Positions 10,461 through 20,810 are shown, counted from the stretch's first letter. The stretch is 20,810 nucleotides of DNA from Elysia marginata (GCA_019649035.1 BMAT01009483.1:341507-362316); one strand, 5' to 3'. Numbers and translations are program-made. The notes: generated by a model not told the origin, from the letters alone.

Positions 10461-10730
10461 ATTTTTTGATACCAAGAAAAAAAAATAACAGTGTTTTAAA
10501 ATACTATAGTAGAATTAGCATTGAAGGAGAAAAAATGCATTCAGCTTATTAGGAATCAAAACAATATGGCTGACTCTAGTGAAACAAAATAATAAAATTA
10601 CATTACAAAGTTACACCGTACCTGGTAGCTTACATTTTAAATTCCATTTCCTAAATAATACAATAGTGTTTTGGCAGAATTCTTTCAGAAAAATTTGATA
10701 CACTATGGAAACAAAACAGGATAAGAACAA
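10461..10730. repeat. Degenerate direct repeat, copy B
   Basis: This is the partner of copy A, slightly longer through insertions between the second and third shared blocks. Ordered shared blocks make chance AT-richness an unlikely explanation. Confidence 0.7.
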
Positions 10731-11581
10731 GTTTTGAAAACGATTGATAAAAAGACTTGCAAAATATTGTTTGTATACAACACCCAACACGCAAATTTGA
10801 AGGTAATAAAAAGAAAAAAAATCAATTGTAAACTCCTTTGTTCAGTAGCCAAGAAACTGAAAATTACAATGTAGTTTCTGCATCATTTACCAATAATAAA
10901 GATGAAAAGATCAAATTAAGCAAAAAAAAAAAAAGAGAAATTGATCAGATTACAATCCAGGTCACCAAAGAGCAAGGCATAAAAATAATGAAAAATGAAA
11001 ACAACACTTCATAAAAGACATACCACACACTTCACAGACATAAGAGTAAACTTCAGAACAGCAGTTCATGTTTATACTGACCATAGATTATATTTATAAT
11101 CTCCTTCTATGAACAGTTATAAATAAAATAGGTCAAAATAATAGAATAAAGGATGAAAATTGACTCTCATTCTCAAGACTACCTGTATGCAAAATTTTCA
11201 AGAACTTTCAAAGGCCAACAGTTTCAGTTAGGCCTAACCTAATCTAAAGGTTAAATCGTTGCCTTGCTGAACATCCTGTTTGCAGCACAAAAAAAAACAA
11301 AAAACAAACCAATATATATATGCTAGGAGGAAGATTTTTAAAAGTGTGTATGATCTAAAACTCCAAAATATAATAGTCCATGTCTTGTAAAGTAAACCAA
11401 AGAGAAGAAGAAAATTTAACTTTTTAGAAAATATCCATAATAAATCAATCTATGTAGTTTTTTTACCATCGGAAAAAATCTAATACAGTTCTAAAGTCAG
11501 AGTCCTGAAACAATACTTCTCACAAAAAGGTGAAACAAAGTATATGGCATAAGCCAAAGAGAACCATCTTGTGTAATCCAC

Positions 11582-13574
11582 TTAGGTGTGGTGTATTTGA
11601 AAACAATCAATGCAATTCGCAAAGTCCAACGTTACATACAAGGCACCAGAAGTTAGAAAGTTGTCTTTTGCTTCTTTTTTCTTGGGCTGACACGCAAGCC
11701 TTTTTCGCTTTGTCCTTACACACCTTACAGTGTCTTCTGGATTTTCCACCATCATTTTTTGGTGGGCAGAGTTTCATGAAATACCTTTCACGAACTCGTG
11801 CCAGAGGCAAGTTGACATTGTCTCGCTCGGCATCATGCGATGTGTCCTTGTCTCCAAGGGATATTGTTAGATCTTTTACTACAGCAGCCAAATTTGTCAC
11901 CGTTCTTCCATGCTGCTTGCGATGGATATTTAAAGTTAGACTTGTTTGGATGCTCACTAGTGTGAGCAAGTGAAAGTAAGGTTTCTTCCACCACTTTGTG
12001 GATTTTTTCCGCATTGGGAAGAAAGAAATAAGCTGGTCTGAATGATCCACACCAGACATGTAGCGGACATAGTCTATAACAACAAGTGGCTTTTGCTTCA
12101 GCTCATACCTTCCCTGTGTCTCTTGAAGTAGAGATTTGTGGAAGGTGGAGAGTGCAATAACCGCTTTTTTGACGAACAACCTGGTCACGACAAGTTGGCC
12201 TTTCCGCCTGAAATCAAAGTCACCGGCATGCTGTCTACCATTGAAAAGGTCCGCTGGCATCCAAAAAACGGTTTCTCCGGCAAGTCTCCACCATAAATGT
12301 GAATCTGCTGTCCTTGAAGCCTTGACCCCAACCAGGGCAGCAGTAATAATTGCAAGGTAGAGCCTGTACCCCTAATTTAGTAGAGGCTCCATAAGGCGCA
12401 TGGTGACATCTACTGGCTTGTTGCTGATGCGCTTATCAGCACAATACATTTCGAGGCTGTAAACGTAGCCAGTTTGGCTTTCGCAAAGCTCATAGAGCTT
12501 GAAGCCCCATTTCGTTGGCTTATCTTTCATATAAACCTTGAACCGGGATGGGCCTTTGAAAGGGACCATGGCTTAATCAATGCAGATGTTCTGGCGGGGT
12601 TTATATACTTCTCTGTATTTATGGTTGAGGTGGGTGACAAAGGGCCTTATTTTATGTATAGGATCATGATTTTCATGTTCATAAGGTAAAAACTGGGCGT
12701 TGTCAACGATGTGGAAAAAGCCAAGAATGCTGAGGTAACGTTCTCTCTGCATGACTTTAGAAGAGTAGGAGGAGTGAACAAGCAGATGACGGGACCAGTA
12801 ATCATGCAGCGTAGGTTTTCTCAACAAACCAATATGAAGAGATATTTCGATGAATTCTCGCATTTCCTCGAGGGTCACAGGCTTCCAAGTAATGAATCTG
12901 CTACGCTTCGATAAAAGTTGCAGATCTTTTGATTTGATTACAGCTCTGGCATAGCGGTTCGCCTCTCTCTCTCTTCCAAGATGCAATCAACTCATCTGCT
13001 ATGAATAGTTGATAAACATCCACGGGCGATGGATCATCTATCAGGTCAGATTTTATCATTGAGTCACCAGTAAAGGCAGGGATGCGAGGATAATGTCGGA
13101 CTTGGTGTACCCACTCATCGTCGTTGTCCTCAGACTCTGAATCTGATTGAGACTCCATGTCAATGTCAGGGAGGTCCTCTATCTCAGTGTCCGCATTATA
13201 AAGACGATTATTAGAGTCAGTCTCTACTTTATTCTCAGACTGAAAATCATCTGAATCAGAACTGGATTCAGATCTAGGTCTAGGCATAGATCTAGAGCTA
13301 GAGGTAGGTGGTGACAGGGTAGCTATAGATCTACTGCTCTGGTCGCTTGTTACGGTAATAGGTCTAGATCTAGCCGAAGTACATCTACTTGGTTCACTAA
13401 CTGCAGCCTCTGGGTCTAAATCTAGACTTGGAGTATCATCCAATAAATGTGACTCTTCTTCTCTAAATCGCCTTTCAATCTTTCTTCTCCATCGTCCTCA
13501 TCATCGCAACCAGCTGTGAATATTGTATCAATCACTTCAGCTCTGGTAAACAATCTTTGATGTATCCCCGCCAT
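11582..13574 (-). pseudogene. Decayed piggyBac-like (PGBD) transposase
   Basis: This is a cut-and-paste transposase of the piggyBac family, which inserts at TTAA. Its parts, from the likely ATG at 13574: a Ser/Asp/Glu-rich acidic N-terminus, the dimerisation/insertion region with EEMREFIEISLHIGLLRKPTL (minus, about 12855-12795), the NICID box with the first catalytic Asp (12578-12576), MVPFKGPSRFKVYM, then DFDFRRKGQLVVTR, then GVDHSDQLISFFPMRKKSTKWWKK (with the third catalytic Asp) and a C-terminal CxxC...CxxC zinc motif ending at a stop near 11582. It is clearly dead. Stops lie at 12573-12575, directly after the first catalytic Asp, and at 12372-12374. Frame changes lie near 13450-13480, 12963 (a CT run), 12355, 12240 and 11615 (an apparent 7-base insertion). 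The second catalytic Asp (LYLDNYY in relatives) is lost at the 12355 break. The span of about 1.99 kb fits a full-length gene of some 600-660 residues. Confidence 0.9.
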
Positions 13575-13979
13575 TGTTGTTGACGAGTGTGTCTGGCGGC
13601 TGCTAGACCTATCGCCACGGGCGAGACGAGCTCATAGCACACTTTTGTACTATTACTATTTTTCGACATACGAAGTTCTGTATTGTAAAGAAATGGGTCT
13701 AAACATGTTCGGAAATGGTTTCATGTTACTTCTGCGTATTTTTTGTCAAGATTTAGCGATCATGAGCCAAAGTGTCTTATGAAAGTATGCGGTGACAGGG
13801 GATGAGCAGCGTGATGTGTACTGTATCGTTATAACTTAAATAACAACCGCACTGACAATTGACATTCCTAATCGGTATATGAACGGATATACGTTACACG
13901 ATAGAGACACATAGTTACCTTTTTGATATGTATTTCACGATATATAAATCATTAAACATTTAAAGCTAACATCAATTCC
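13575..13979. other. Junction between the piggyBac gene and the LTR element
   Basis: This stretch must hold the 5' flank of the transposase (minus strand) and the 5' LTR of the neighbouring element (plus strand). TGT words that could open an LTR occur near 13723, 13775 and 13816-13822, but without a second LTR to compare I cannot choose one. No coding region is seen. Confidence 0.4.
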
Positions 13980-13997
13980 TTGTGTCTATCGTTACAT

Positions 13998-14011
13998 TGG
14001 TGACCCCGACG
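13998..14011 (+). other. Primer-binding site complementary to tRNA-Trp
   Basis: The sequence TGGTGACCCCGACG follows the LTR terminus ACA after one or two bases. It is the complement of the 3' end of animal tRNA-Trp (CGTCGGGGTCA plus CCA). Reverse transcription in LTR elements starts from a tRNA annealed here. CsRn1-clade elements are known to use tRNA-Trp. Confidence 0.8.
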
Positions 14012-14229
14012 ACTCACAACGACAGTGTAAGTTAGATCTAGACCTAGCTTACAGCTCAACCCAACGTTCCTAGATCTACACAAACTAGAATCTCTATCTA
14101 AATTTTTGTTTCTATTTAACTGTCTTGAGCCGTAACACAATCTAGACCTACATCTAGATTTAAATTCAAGATCAACATTCCTTGATAGTACTTCAACCAG
14201 TTTTAGATATAGATCTAGACAAAAGAATC

Positions 14230-14890
14230 ATGGCTGTTGAAAATGAAGCTACCTACGTTTTGGATCTCAAGTCCTTTGGCATGGTTCACTCAGGCTGAAG
14301 ATCAGTTCGCCATAAGAAATGTTTTTCAAGATGACACAAAGTATTACCATGTCGTTGCAGCATTAGACACCAACACGCGAACAGAGCGTTATCAGTCCTC
14401 ACATCGCCCTCGCCAACAGATAAGTACAAAGCCATTAAAACATTTTTTACATCGGCGTACGGGTTCACAGATGGGGAACGTGCTACTGTCTTACTGAACA
14501 TGCGCGGTCTGGGTGACTCCAAACCATCCGAGTTTATGGATAACATGCTTTCCCTTCTTCACCAGCACCAACTATGTTTCCTGTTCAGGCAAATTTTCCT
14601 GCAACAACTGCCAGAGCACGTTCGCACTACACTTTCAGTGTTAGACTTATCCGACTATCGTGTTCTTGCCCGCCATGCAGACAAACTTTTCCTGGCCGGA
14701 GGTACCTACACATTTATTGCTTCTCAAAACAATGTCACGCAGTCCACAGACCCGAAGCCACATATAGATACAGTCTGTTGGTACCATCAAAAGTACGGTG
14801 ACAAAGAAAGAATATGTCTGCCACCGTGTCCCCAGTATACAGCCCAACGCAGACGAAATCAGGGAAACGCCAAGGCGGACCAGCAGTAGC
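14230..14890 (+). pseudogene. gag fossil of the Ty3/gypsy element
   Basis: Gag forms the particle that packages the element's RNA. Capsid-like text is recognisable (for example LLNMRGLGDSKPSEFMDNML and FLQQLPEHVRTTLSVLDLSD), followed at 14776-14829 by CWYHQKYGDKERICLPPC. This C-H-C-C arrangement differs from the CCHC knuckle of most gypsy elements and is typical of CsRn1 relatives. The segment is a fossil with several breaks. Confidence 0.75.
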
Positions 14891-14897
14891 ATCGACA

Positions 14898-15205
14898 TGT
14901 GCTGGCCACTTGATCCACAACTTTTTATCTTAGATATCAACACAGGACGTCGTTTCGTGCTTGACACCGGTGTTCAAGTTTCCGTTATCCCTCCAACGTG
15001 GTTTGAGAAACACCACGGGCAAGGTGGCCCACCTTTACAAGCAGCAAATGGAACATCCATAGCAACATACGGTTCACTGAATGTCTCGTTACTTTTTAAC
15101 GAGACCATCTACGACGCCCGCCTCATCATTGCCGATGTGAAACGTCCATTGTTAGGTGCAGACTTTTCCCGTCGCTACAATGTGTTCGTGGATCCTAATG
15201 GCTAA
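14898..15205 (+). pseudogene. Aspartic protease fossil of the Ty3/gypsy element
   Basis: A retropepsin-like segment with the active-site triad in FVLDTGVQVSVIPP (about 14956) and the later GADF pattern (LLGADFSRRYN). In a live element it would cut the polyprotein. It directly follows gag, as expected. Confidence 0.75.
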
Positions 15206-15588
15206 AGACTCATTGAGGCAGATACATATTTGTCCTGTCCATACACTATCAGCAGAGTTGCAAAGACTGAACTTGCGCCGATAGAACAAGACAGCAACAA
15301 TTTCCGCAAGGTACTCCTAGAATTCCCCGCCTTGCTCCAACCAACTCTTTTTTTCAGCTGCTGTCAAGCATGGTGTACAACATCACTTCCTAAAACCATC
15401 CACTATCAAAGGCCTTTGAAAATTTCTAGGGATGATCAATTTTTACCACAGATTCATTCCTCATGCCGCGTCACTTATTCCGCCCCTTCACGATGCGCTC
15501 CACAAGACACGGCAAGTCATCAGCTGAACAGCTGAAATGGAGGTAGCATCCATTCACATCCTGCAAAGCAGCCTTAGCAAAAGCCACC

Positions 15589-15970
15589 ATGCTCAGCCAC
15601 TCCAAGCCCGATGCACAAGTCTCCGTTACAACAGACGCCTTTAACCAGGCGGTTCGAGCAGTACTTGAACAGTATGTGCAGGGGGTATGGCAGCCTCCTT
15701 CCTTCAGCAAACGACTGCTCCCGCCTGAGCAGAAATATAGTACATTTGATCGCGAACTGTTAGGACTCTACATAGCAATCAGACACTTCAGGTTCTTTCT
15801 GGAAGGACGGCCATTTACAGGATATACTGACCACAAACCTCTTGTGGGCGCCATGTCCAAACTTTCAGATCCATGGTCAGCACACCAGCAACGTCACTTT
15901 GCTTTCGTTTCGGAGTTTACAACGGACATAAGGCATATTTCGGGAAAATCTAATGTGATCGCAGACTGTT
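15589..15970 (+). pseudogene. RNase H fossil of the Ty3/gypsy element
   Basis: Recognised by TDAFNQAVRAVLEQ, then SKRLLPPEQKYSTFDRELLGLYIAIRHFRFFLEGRPF and TDHKPL, which is the standard wording of gypsy RNase H just after the polymerase. It degrades the RNA strand of the RNA/DNA hybrid in live elements. Confidence 0.85.
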
Positions 15971-16159
15971 TCAGTGTTTGTCTCGCGCTGCCCTCAGCAA
16001 TGCTGTCCTGGGCATAGACTGTAGCGCAATGGCAAATGCCCAAACGGAGGTTGCAGATGTATAAGTTTTCTCCACAGCCATCAGAGGTCTGCGAATGATT
16101 CCTTTCTAAATCCACAACGCAACTCTGTTGTGCGATGTATCCACTGGCATCCCTCGGCC

Positions 16160-17060
16160 ATTAGTTCCCCGTAGTTTCCAACGCCAGGAGTTTGACAATA
16201 TCCATAATCTTGCACACCCAAGTAGAAAATCAACGGAGGAGTTGGTATCACAGAAGTTTGTCTGGCATGGACTAAAGAAACAAGTTAACCAATGGACAAA
16301 GGGATGCCTTGATTGTCAAAAATCCAAAATCCAGACACATGTGCACTCGCCAGTTGTCAATATACCAGTACCGGCAAAAAGATTTAGCCACTTGCACATT
16401 GACCTTGTCAGACCTTTACCTCCTTAAGAGGGTTTTTCACAGCTTCTCATCATCATAAACGTCTACCACCGAGTGTGCAAGGACCCTCATTAGACATTGG
16501 ATTTCTCGTTTTGGTGTATAAACTGCCCTTGGATATAACGTCAGACAGAGGATCTCAACTCACTTCATCTCTTCGGAATGAGATAGCCCACCAGCTTGGA
16601 GTACAACTTCACAGGACCACGGCTTACCACCCACAGTCCAACGGCCTTGTAGAACGGTTCCACAGAACTTTGAAAGGAGGTCTCAAGGCACGCCTACAGA
16701 GGACCTAATTGGGCAGACGAGCTGCCATGGTTCCTTTTGGGTCTTACAACCGCCCCCAAGGAGGATCTTGGATCGTCTGCTGCTGAACTCGTTTACGGAG
16801 TACCTTTGGGTGTGCCGTGAGAATTTATTGACCCTACTTCAAAGCTTATACACACTTGTGCTCCAAACGAGCCTTTCAACACAAGTCTCAAGAAACTTTC
16901 GCCTGCTCCGACGTCCCGCCATGGTTTACCCTTTCCAACTGCTGTACCACAATCTCTTCGTGATGCACGGTTCGTTTTCGCCCGTCATGACTGTCACCGT
17001 GGTCCACTCCAACGTCCATGCGATGGACCTTTCCGAGTGATTGTCATGGTTGGCGGTCGC
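16160..17060 (+). pseudogene. Integrase fossil of the Ty3/gypsy element
   Basis: Three integrase parts can be seen: the HHCC zinc domain (HNLAHPSRKSTEELV ... CLDCQKSK, about 16204-16320), the DDE core with ITSDRGSQLTS and TTAYHPQSNGLVERFHRTLK (about 16535-16675), and a C-terminal region at about 16960-17060 of GPFRVI type. The segment is a broken fossil. Confidence 0.8.
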
Positions 17061-17905
17061 GAAGAGAGGTCGAAGTGATTGCCAATCGCTGAACGTTGAC
17101 CTAAGCAGCCGGCACTTCCGAAAGATTGGTACAACTGCAGAGTCCTGATCTAGGCAGTAACACCAGAGGTTTTCATTGTCCAATGAAAATCATATTATTC
17201 TAAGTGAAGGAAAATAGATTTCTGATCATTACTCTTTTGGAAATAAAACTTCTAAAAATGTATTCATCGCAGAGAGACTAAAATCACCAGCTTCACCCTA
17301 TTAAACTCCTTCCATTTGCTACTAAGATAACACAAACACCTGCAGTCAAACCTTTATTCAAGGACCTCCTGAAAAAGACTGCCAAAGCTCTATTCATTCG
17401 CAGGCTGAGGAGAACAAGCAAGGCAATGTAGTAGACACCAAATTTTTCTCGGGATGAATTCTTATATTTTTATAGTAAAACTAAAAAAATGTATTTTTAA
17501 CTTTTTTTCTTTACAGATTATTTGAGCTTTCATATATTTGGAAACTACAAGGTGCAAGAATATCAAGACAATAGGTCTTATAAGGGAAAAATCTTAGTTA
17601 TGTTTTTGTTATAAACTTTTGAAATAATTTCTTTAACTATAAAAATAACTTCTTTTATCAAAGTTGCTACAAAGATAGTTTACTCTAGTAAGCTATCAGA
17701 TAGTTTAAAAAGAATTACATGCATAACCCGGGAAGGTTATAAAGAGATTTTCTCTTTTTGCTTATTTTGGTGAGAATATGATTATAAATAATTATAGAGT
17801 AATAGGTTTATGTATATTTCGCTTCTCAGTCTCACCATCTTCATATTAGAAAAAAATTGCTAAAAAAGACTAAACCAGTTTTTTCTTGCTACAGCTTTTC
17901 TTTAA

Positions 17906-18148
17906 GTGTATCCGCATGCAAGACTGGTGTACAAAGAAATTACACAACTTCAAATTTGCACACCAGCAGTGAAAAAGCTCAACTCAAGGCAGAAAAATAA
18001 GAATGCTCAATGGGTGTTTTTATCGTGTGGTCCCTTTGCCATTTTAGATGAAGTAAGACAAGACAATTCTCTCTTAATTCCCGACGGGAAATTCAATGTA
18101 CACAGTATAAAAACATGTATAAATTCACACAGTTTAGATGATATATAA
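17906..18148 (+). CDS. Unidentified 80-codon ORF
   Basis: I do not recognise this ORF. Its second half, with CGPFAILDEVRQDN, LLIPDGKF and VHSIKTCI, vaguely recalls the small beta-barrel at the C-terminus of retroelement integrases (GPF ... L..PDGK ... VH...LKP). It could therefore be a scrap of another LTR-type element, separate from the one ending near 17110. It could equally be a chance ORF in AT-rich DNA. No promoter or splice context supports it as a gene. Confidence 0.2.
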   Translation: MYPHARLVYKEITQLQICTPAVKKLNSRQKNKNAQWVFLSCGPFAILDEVRQDNSLLIPDGKFNVHSIKTCINSHSLDDI

Positions 18149-18486
18149 AGTGTATCATAATAATGAGTTTAAATATAGATATGTGACCATGGGATGTGCA
18201 TATGTTCATATATGTATTTTTAATATATGTTGTTTTAATATGCTGTAAACTATATGGTCGTATATTATGGATACTGAGTTTCAATATGGTCGAATTACTT
18301 ATTTGACAACAAGAATTGGTCCTGCTTTATTGATGAATCTTAGTAAATGAGATTAAAAATTCGAGAAAAATGTTTTGATTTTAAAAGCGCTAAATGAATT
18401 AAATATAGCGAATATAATCATGAGATTGTGAATGATAGTAAGAGACTGGGAGCCTGATAAACAACTACTCGGGCGAGTGACTAAGT

Positions 18487-18520
18487 ACGCACGAACACGC
18501 ACACACACCATCACACACCG
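18487..18520. repeat. Imperfect CA-rich microsatellite
   Basis: A degenerate run of ACAC and ACGC units, probably an old CA repeat. Confidence 0.6.
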
Positions 18521-20810
18521 CCATCTCTGCACACTCACTACGGTTTAGACGACCTCTCTATCGTTTTAACACTCAAACCGTGTTTCAAGACAAGCGATGT
18601 CTAAAAAAGTTCAATGACCTCTTTAAACTTGATTTAAAAACAAAGGGGAAAAATCAAATAGATCGTCTGCGTTAGCAACAAAACATTTTTTCAAACAATA
18701 ACAGCTGTTTGAATCTCTGCATAGTATTGTTTGAGCACAAAATCGGGCACAGTTGATTAAATTATAAAGTAAGGACAAGCTTCAATAACAGCACTAAAGA
18801 CCATTATGAATAATCTAATCAAATACAAGTGGCCCTTCCTGCTACACCCTTTTCTATCTCCTGTTACTTAACATGATTTTGGTCTGTTCTGATGCGTTTG
18901 ACATTGACACGCAAGCTGGTTCATCTCACGCCAGGACTAAACCCATCCATATAGCCAGGGATACTGACAAAACAATAAGTGTAGCTGTAAAGGCCGATCC
19001 CCGAATATAGACATTGATTTGATTATGAGAAAAGTACTCCCATTACGAAGGGCAATGAAAAATATTTATAATACGAAATTTTAACAAAAATCATAAAAAT
19101 TATTTTTAATATTAATTTTTAATTATAAATACTTCATAGAAAGACATTCAGTATTTTCACTTCCTTTTTCTAATATGTGAATGAGGGTATAAGCGATAAT
19201 TATTCATTTCCTCAAATTTAGAATTATGAATCTCATGTACGCAGTAAATGGCAATTTTTGCTATAATGATTAAAAAAAAAAACAATACGCGTTAGTTTAC
19301 CATGAATAGAGAAGAATACCAAAATGAGATAAAACATCCAAACACATAAGGAGTGTCATCCACTTCATTCTCTGGCATCAGTTCTTTCATAAGCAATAAA
19401 GAAATAAAACGCTCAAACTTAGTGCAGTGTCAAAATGGTCTAGACTCCTCCATGTACTTAAATGAAATTTCGTTGGTTTAGTACAACCTTTTTTTATTTT
19501 AATACAAGGTCAAGTTAGACAGTTGAGGAGGCGTTCGACTTTTTAATGTGCAAATGCTGCTTTTATCATTTGCTATGAAGTAATGTATGACGAATAAGAA
19601 CTTTACTACAACGATGATCATTTCTTTTTGTTTGATGGCAAAATCCATCCCTGGTCAAGTTTCCTCAGGTTTAGTTACTTAAAAATACTCACCTGATTTA
19701 TGCTACAGGAGAGATTATGCCCTTAAAAGGCTTCGACATTGACAAAGAAAGCAAAACATGGCAAATGCCATTTCAATTTGAATGCCGAAGTTTTTTTAAA
19801 GCTAGCACATAATACCGTCGCAAAAAGAACCACCATGGGCTTGCGAAGGAGCAAAATTAAATTTTTTGCGACCATCAATAATTCGGAAGTCTGAACTCTT
19901 GGAAATATGAGAACACGTATTTTAAAATTTATTTTTTTTGCCTAATGTTGAAGAAGGCATGCTTAATGTTCGAAAGGCCAAAAAGCTTTATTCGAAATTG
20001 AAAACTTTGGAATGTGACAGTCAGAAAATCCGACTCATTAGGACAAGTTGCAGGATAAGTTAATAAAAAAAAATTAAAATTTTGTGGAGTTTCTTCATTA
20101 ACGATGGACGCCATATCTCAGTGAGTGTTAATTTTGTGGTTGAAAACAAAATCATGTATTATGACACACTTCACCAACAAAACTATTTAATTACGGACAA
20201 GGCTTTTGAAATAGGAAAACTTGAAACTGGTACGCATGCCATTTAGAATAGCGTTGGAAAACTTAATTTGCGTACATTAAGGAAAATATAAAAAAAGAAG
20301 CAAAACATTCCGATCTACGAGTAGACAACTTGACTGGGTTTAAAGGCGCTAAAGTTCTTTTGTTTATACAAAAATGCGCGCCAGCAATCTTTTTTTTTCT
20401 ACATTTATTACAAGGACTTTCCGGTAAGACACTCAAAGAATGGTTGCAGAGATGTCTATAGTGAAATCACCTAGAGGGTGGCTGCTACTACAGAGTAACT
20501 TGATTATTGGGTATCATTTTCTCTTTGACCAGAGCTCTCCATTTTGCTAAACCCCGAGGTGATTAAGTAACGACATTCCCCTCAATTAATTCAACAAATA
20601 TTGCAAAGGGTTCTCTTGAATAGTATAACATTTTTGTTGTAAACAAACAAAAAACAACAAAAAGCTGGGGGAGTTTAAACTTTAGATAGAAATCACTGAA
20701 TAGAGTTGAAACATAGTACAAAATAAACGAAGGCGATTGTAAATATTCAACCACCTTCATATATTGGAATGGCTATTGTGAAAAAGGTGGGAAAAGACAT
20801 GTGTGGATTC

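Larger units (their letters stand above)
9200..11581. other. Very AT-rich non-coding DNA, probable 3' arm of the piggyBac element
   Basis: This stretch lies directly downstream of the minus-strand transposase and has no coding potential. It holds a degenerate direct repeat (10115-10730) and many A/T runs. Long non-coding arms are known in some piggyBac-like elements, so it may belong to the transposon. I could not find matching terminal inverted repeats next to TTAA at either side, so the element's outer limits stay open. Confidence 0.4.
13260..14220. repeat. Cluster of AGATCT / CTAGATCTAGA-like words
   Basis: AGATCT occurs seven times here: four times in 13260-13380, inside the acidic N-terminal coding part of the piggyBac gene, and three times in 14030-14215, in the leader of the LTR element. 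Many near-variants (CTAGAC, ATCTAGA, CTAAATCTAGA) accompany them. About one AGATCT per 4 kb is expected by chance. The words are dispersed and do not form a tidy tandem array. Confidence 0.7.
13980..17110 (+). mobile_element. Ty3/gypsy LTR-retrotransposon fossil, probable CsRn1 clade
   Basis: This is an old, broken LTR retrotransposon. The parts recognised in order are the end of a 5' LTR closing with ACA at 13996, a primer-binding site, a leader, gag, protease, RNase H and integrase. The order of RNase H before integrase is that of Ty3/gypsy. The primer-binding site fits tRNA-Trp, and gag carries a C-H-C-C motif. Both are known hallmarks of the CsRn1 clade. The element carries many breaks, of the order of ten, and no matching 3' LTR was found, so it looks long inactive. 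No envelope-like gene was seen. Its left limit is uncertain because the LTR start could not be placed. Confidence 0.85.
17111..20810. other. AT-rich DNA, largely featureless
   Basis: Apart from the small ORF at 17906-18148 and a CA-rich patch at about 18487-18520, I see no genes, RNA genes or repeats I can name. No copy of the 5' LTR end at 13980-13996 appears in the first kilobase after the integrase. Confidence 0.55.

Noticed and set aside
11530-11973. Plus-strand ORF of 147 aa
   Set aside because: It is the antisense shadow of the piggyBac C-terminus, which explains its length.
17111-18000. 3' LTR of the Ty3/gypsy element
   Set aside because: Nothing there matches the readable end of the 5' LTR at 13950-13996.
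1-20810. CRISPR arrays, bacterial operons, riboswitches or rRNA
   Set aside because: The window is plainly animal nuclear DNA. No regularly spaced repeats, Shine-Dalgarno-led gene series or rRNA-like stretches were seen.

Overview
This window looks like nuclear DNA of an animal, most likely a gastropod mollusc, perhaps a heterobranch. It is AT-rich and gene-poor, with microsatellites, several decayed mobile elements and one intact intron-free receptor gene. The gastropod assignment rests mainly on that receptor, whose MRCACVAMPLKFK stretch after TM3 and NIFVYYNYNSKF end of TM7 match, from memory, the lineage-expanded 'chemosensory receptor' GPCRs of sea slugs and sea hares. No database search was possible.

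Layout. 1-900: AT-rich DNA with a short CA repeat. About 907-2654 (+): a 5'-truncated, decayed LINE of the CR1/L2 type, with its reverse transcriptase, its C-terminal tail and a 3' end running into (ATT)n. 3538-3845 (-): a tRNA-derived SINE whose 3' end resembles the LINE's 3' end. 3846-5660: no feature seen. 5667-5836: a (CT)n tract and a (GA)n tract in inverted orientation. 6054-7121 (+): the 355-residue class A GPCR, the only gene here that looks functional. 7122-9200: no gene, one candidate poly(A) signal. 9200-11580: very AT-rich DNA with a degenerate direct repeat, probably the non-coding arm of a DNA transposon. 11582-13574 (-): a decayed piggyBac transposase. About 13980-17110 (+): a broken Ty3/gypsy LTR-retrotransposon fossil of probable CsRn1 clade, with a tRNA-Trp primer-binding site. 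17110-20810: AT-rich DNA with one unexplained 80-codon ORF.

The genes do not form a pathway. The receptor stands alone between transposon remains. The observations best worth a second look are the SINE/LINE shared tail, the converging signs for a CsRn1-type element, and a dense cluster of the palindrome AGATCT that spans both the piggyBac coding region and the leader of the adjacent LTR element. I found no convincing previously undescribed system.
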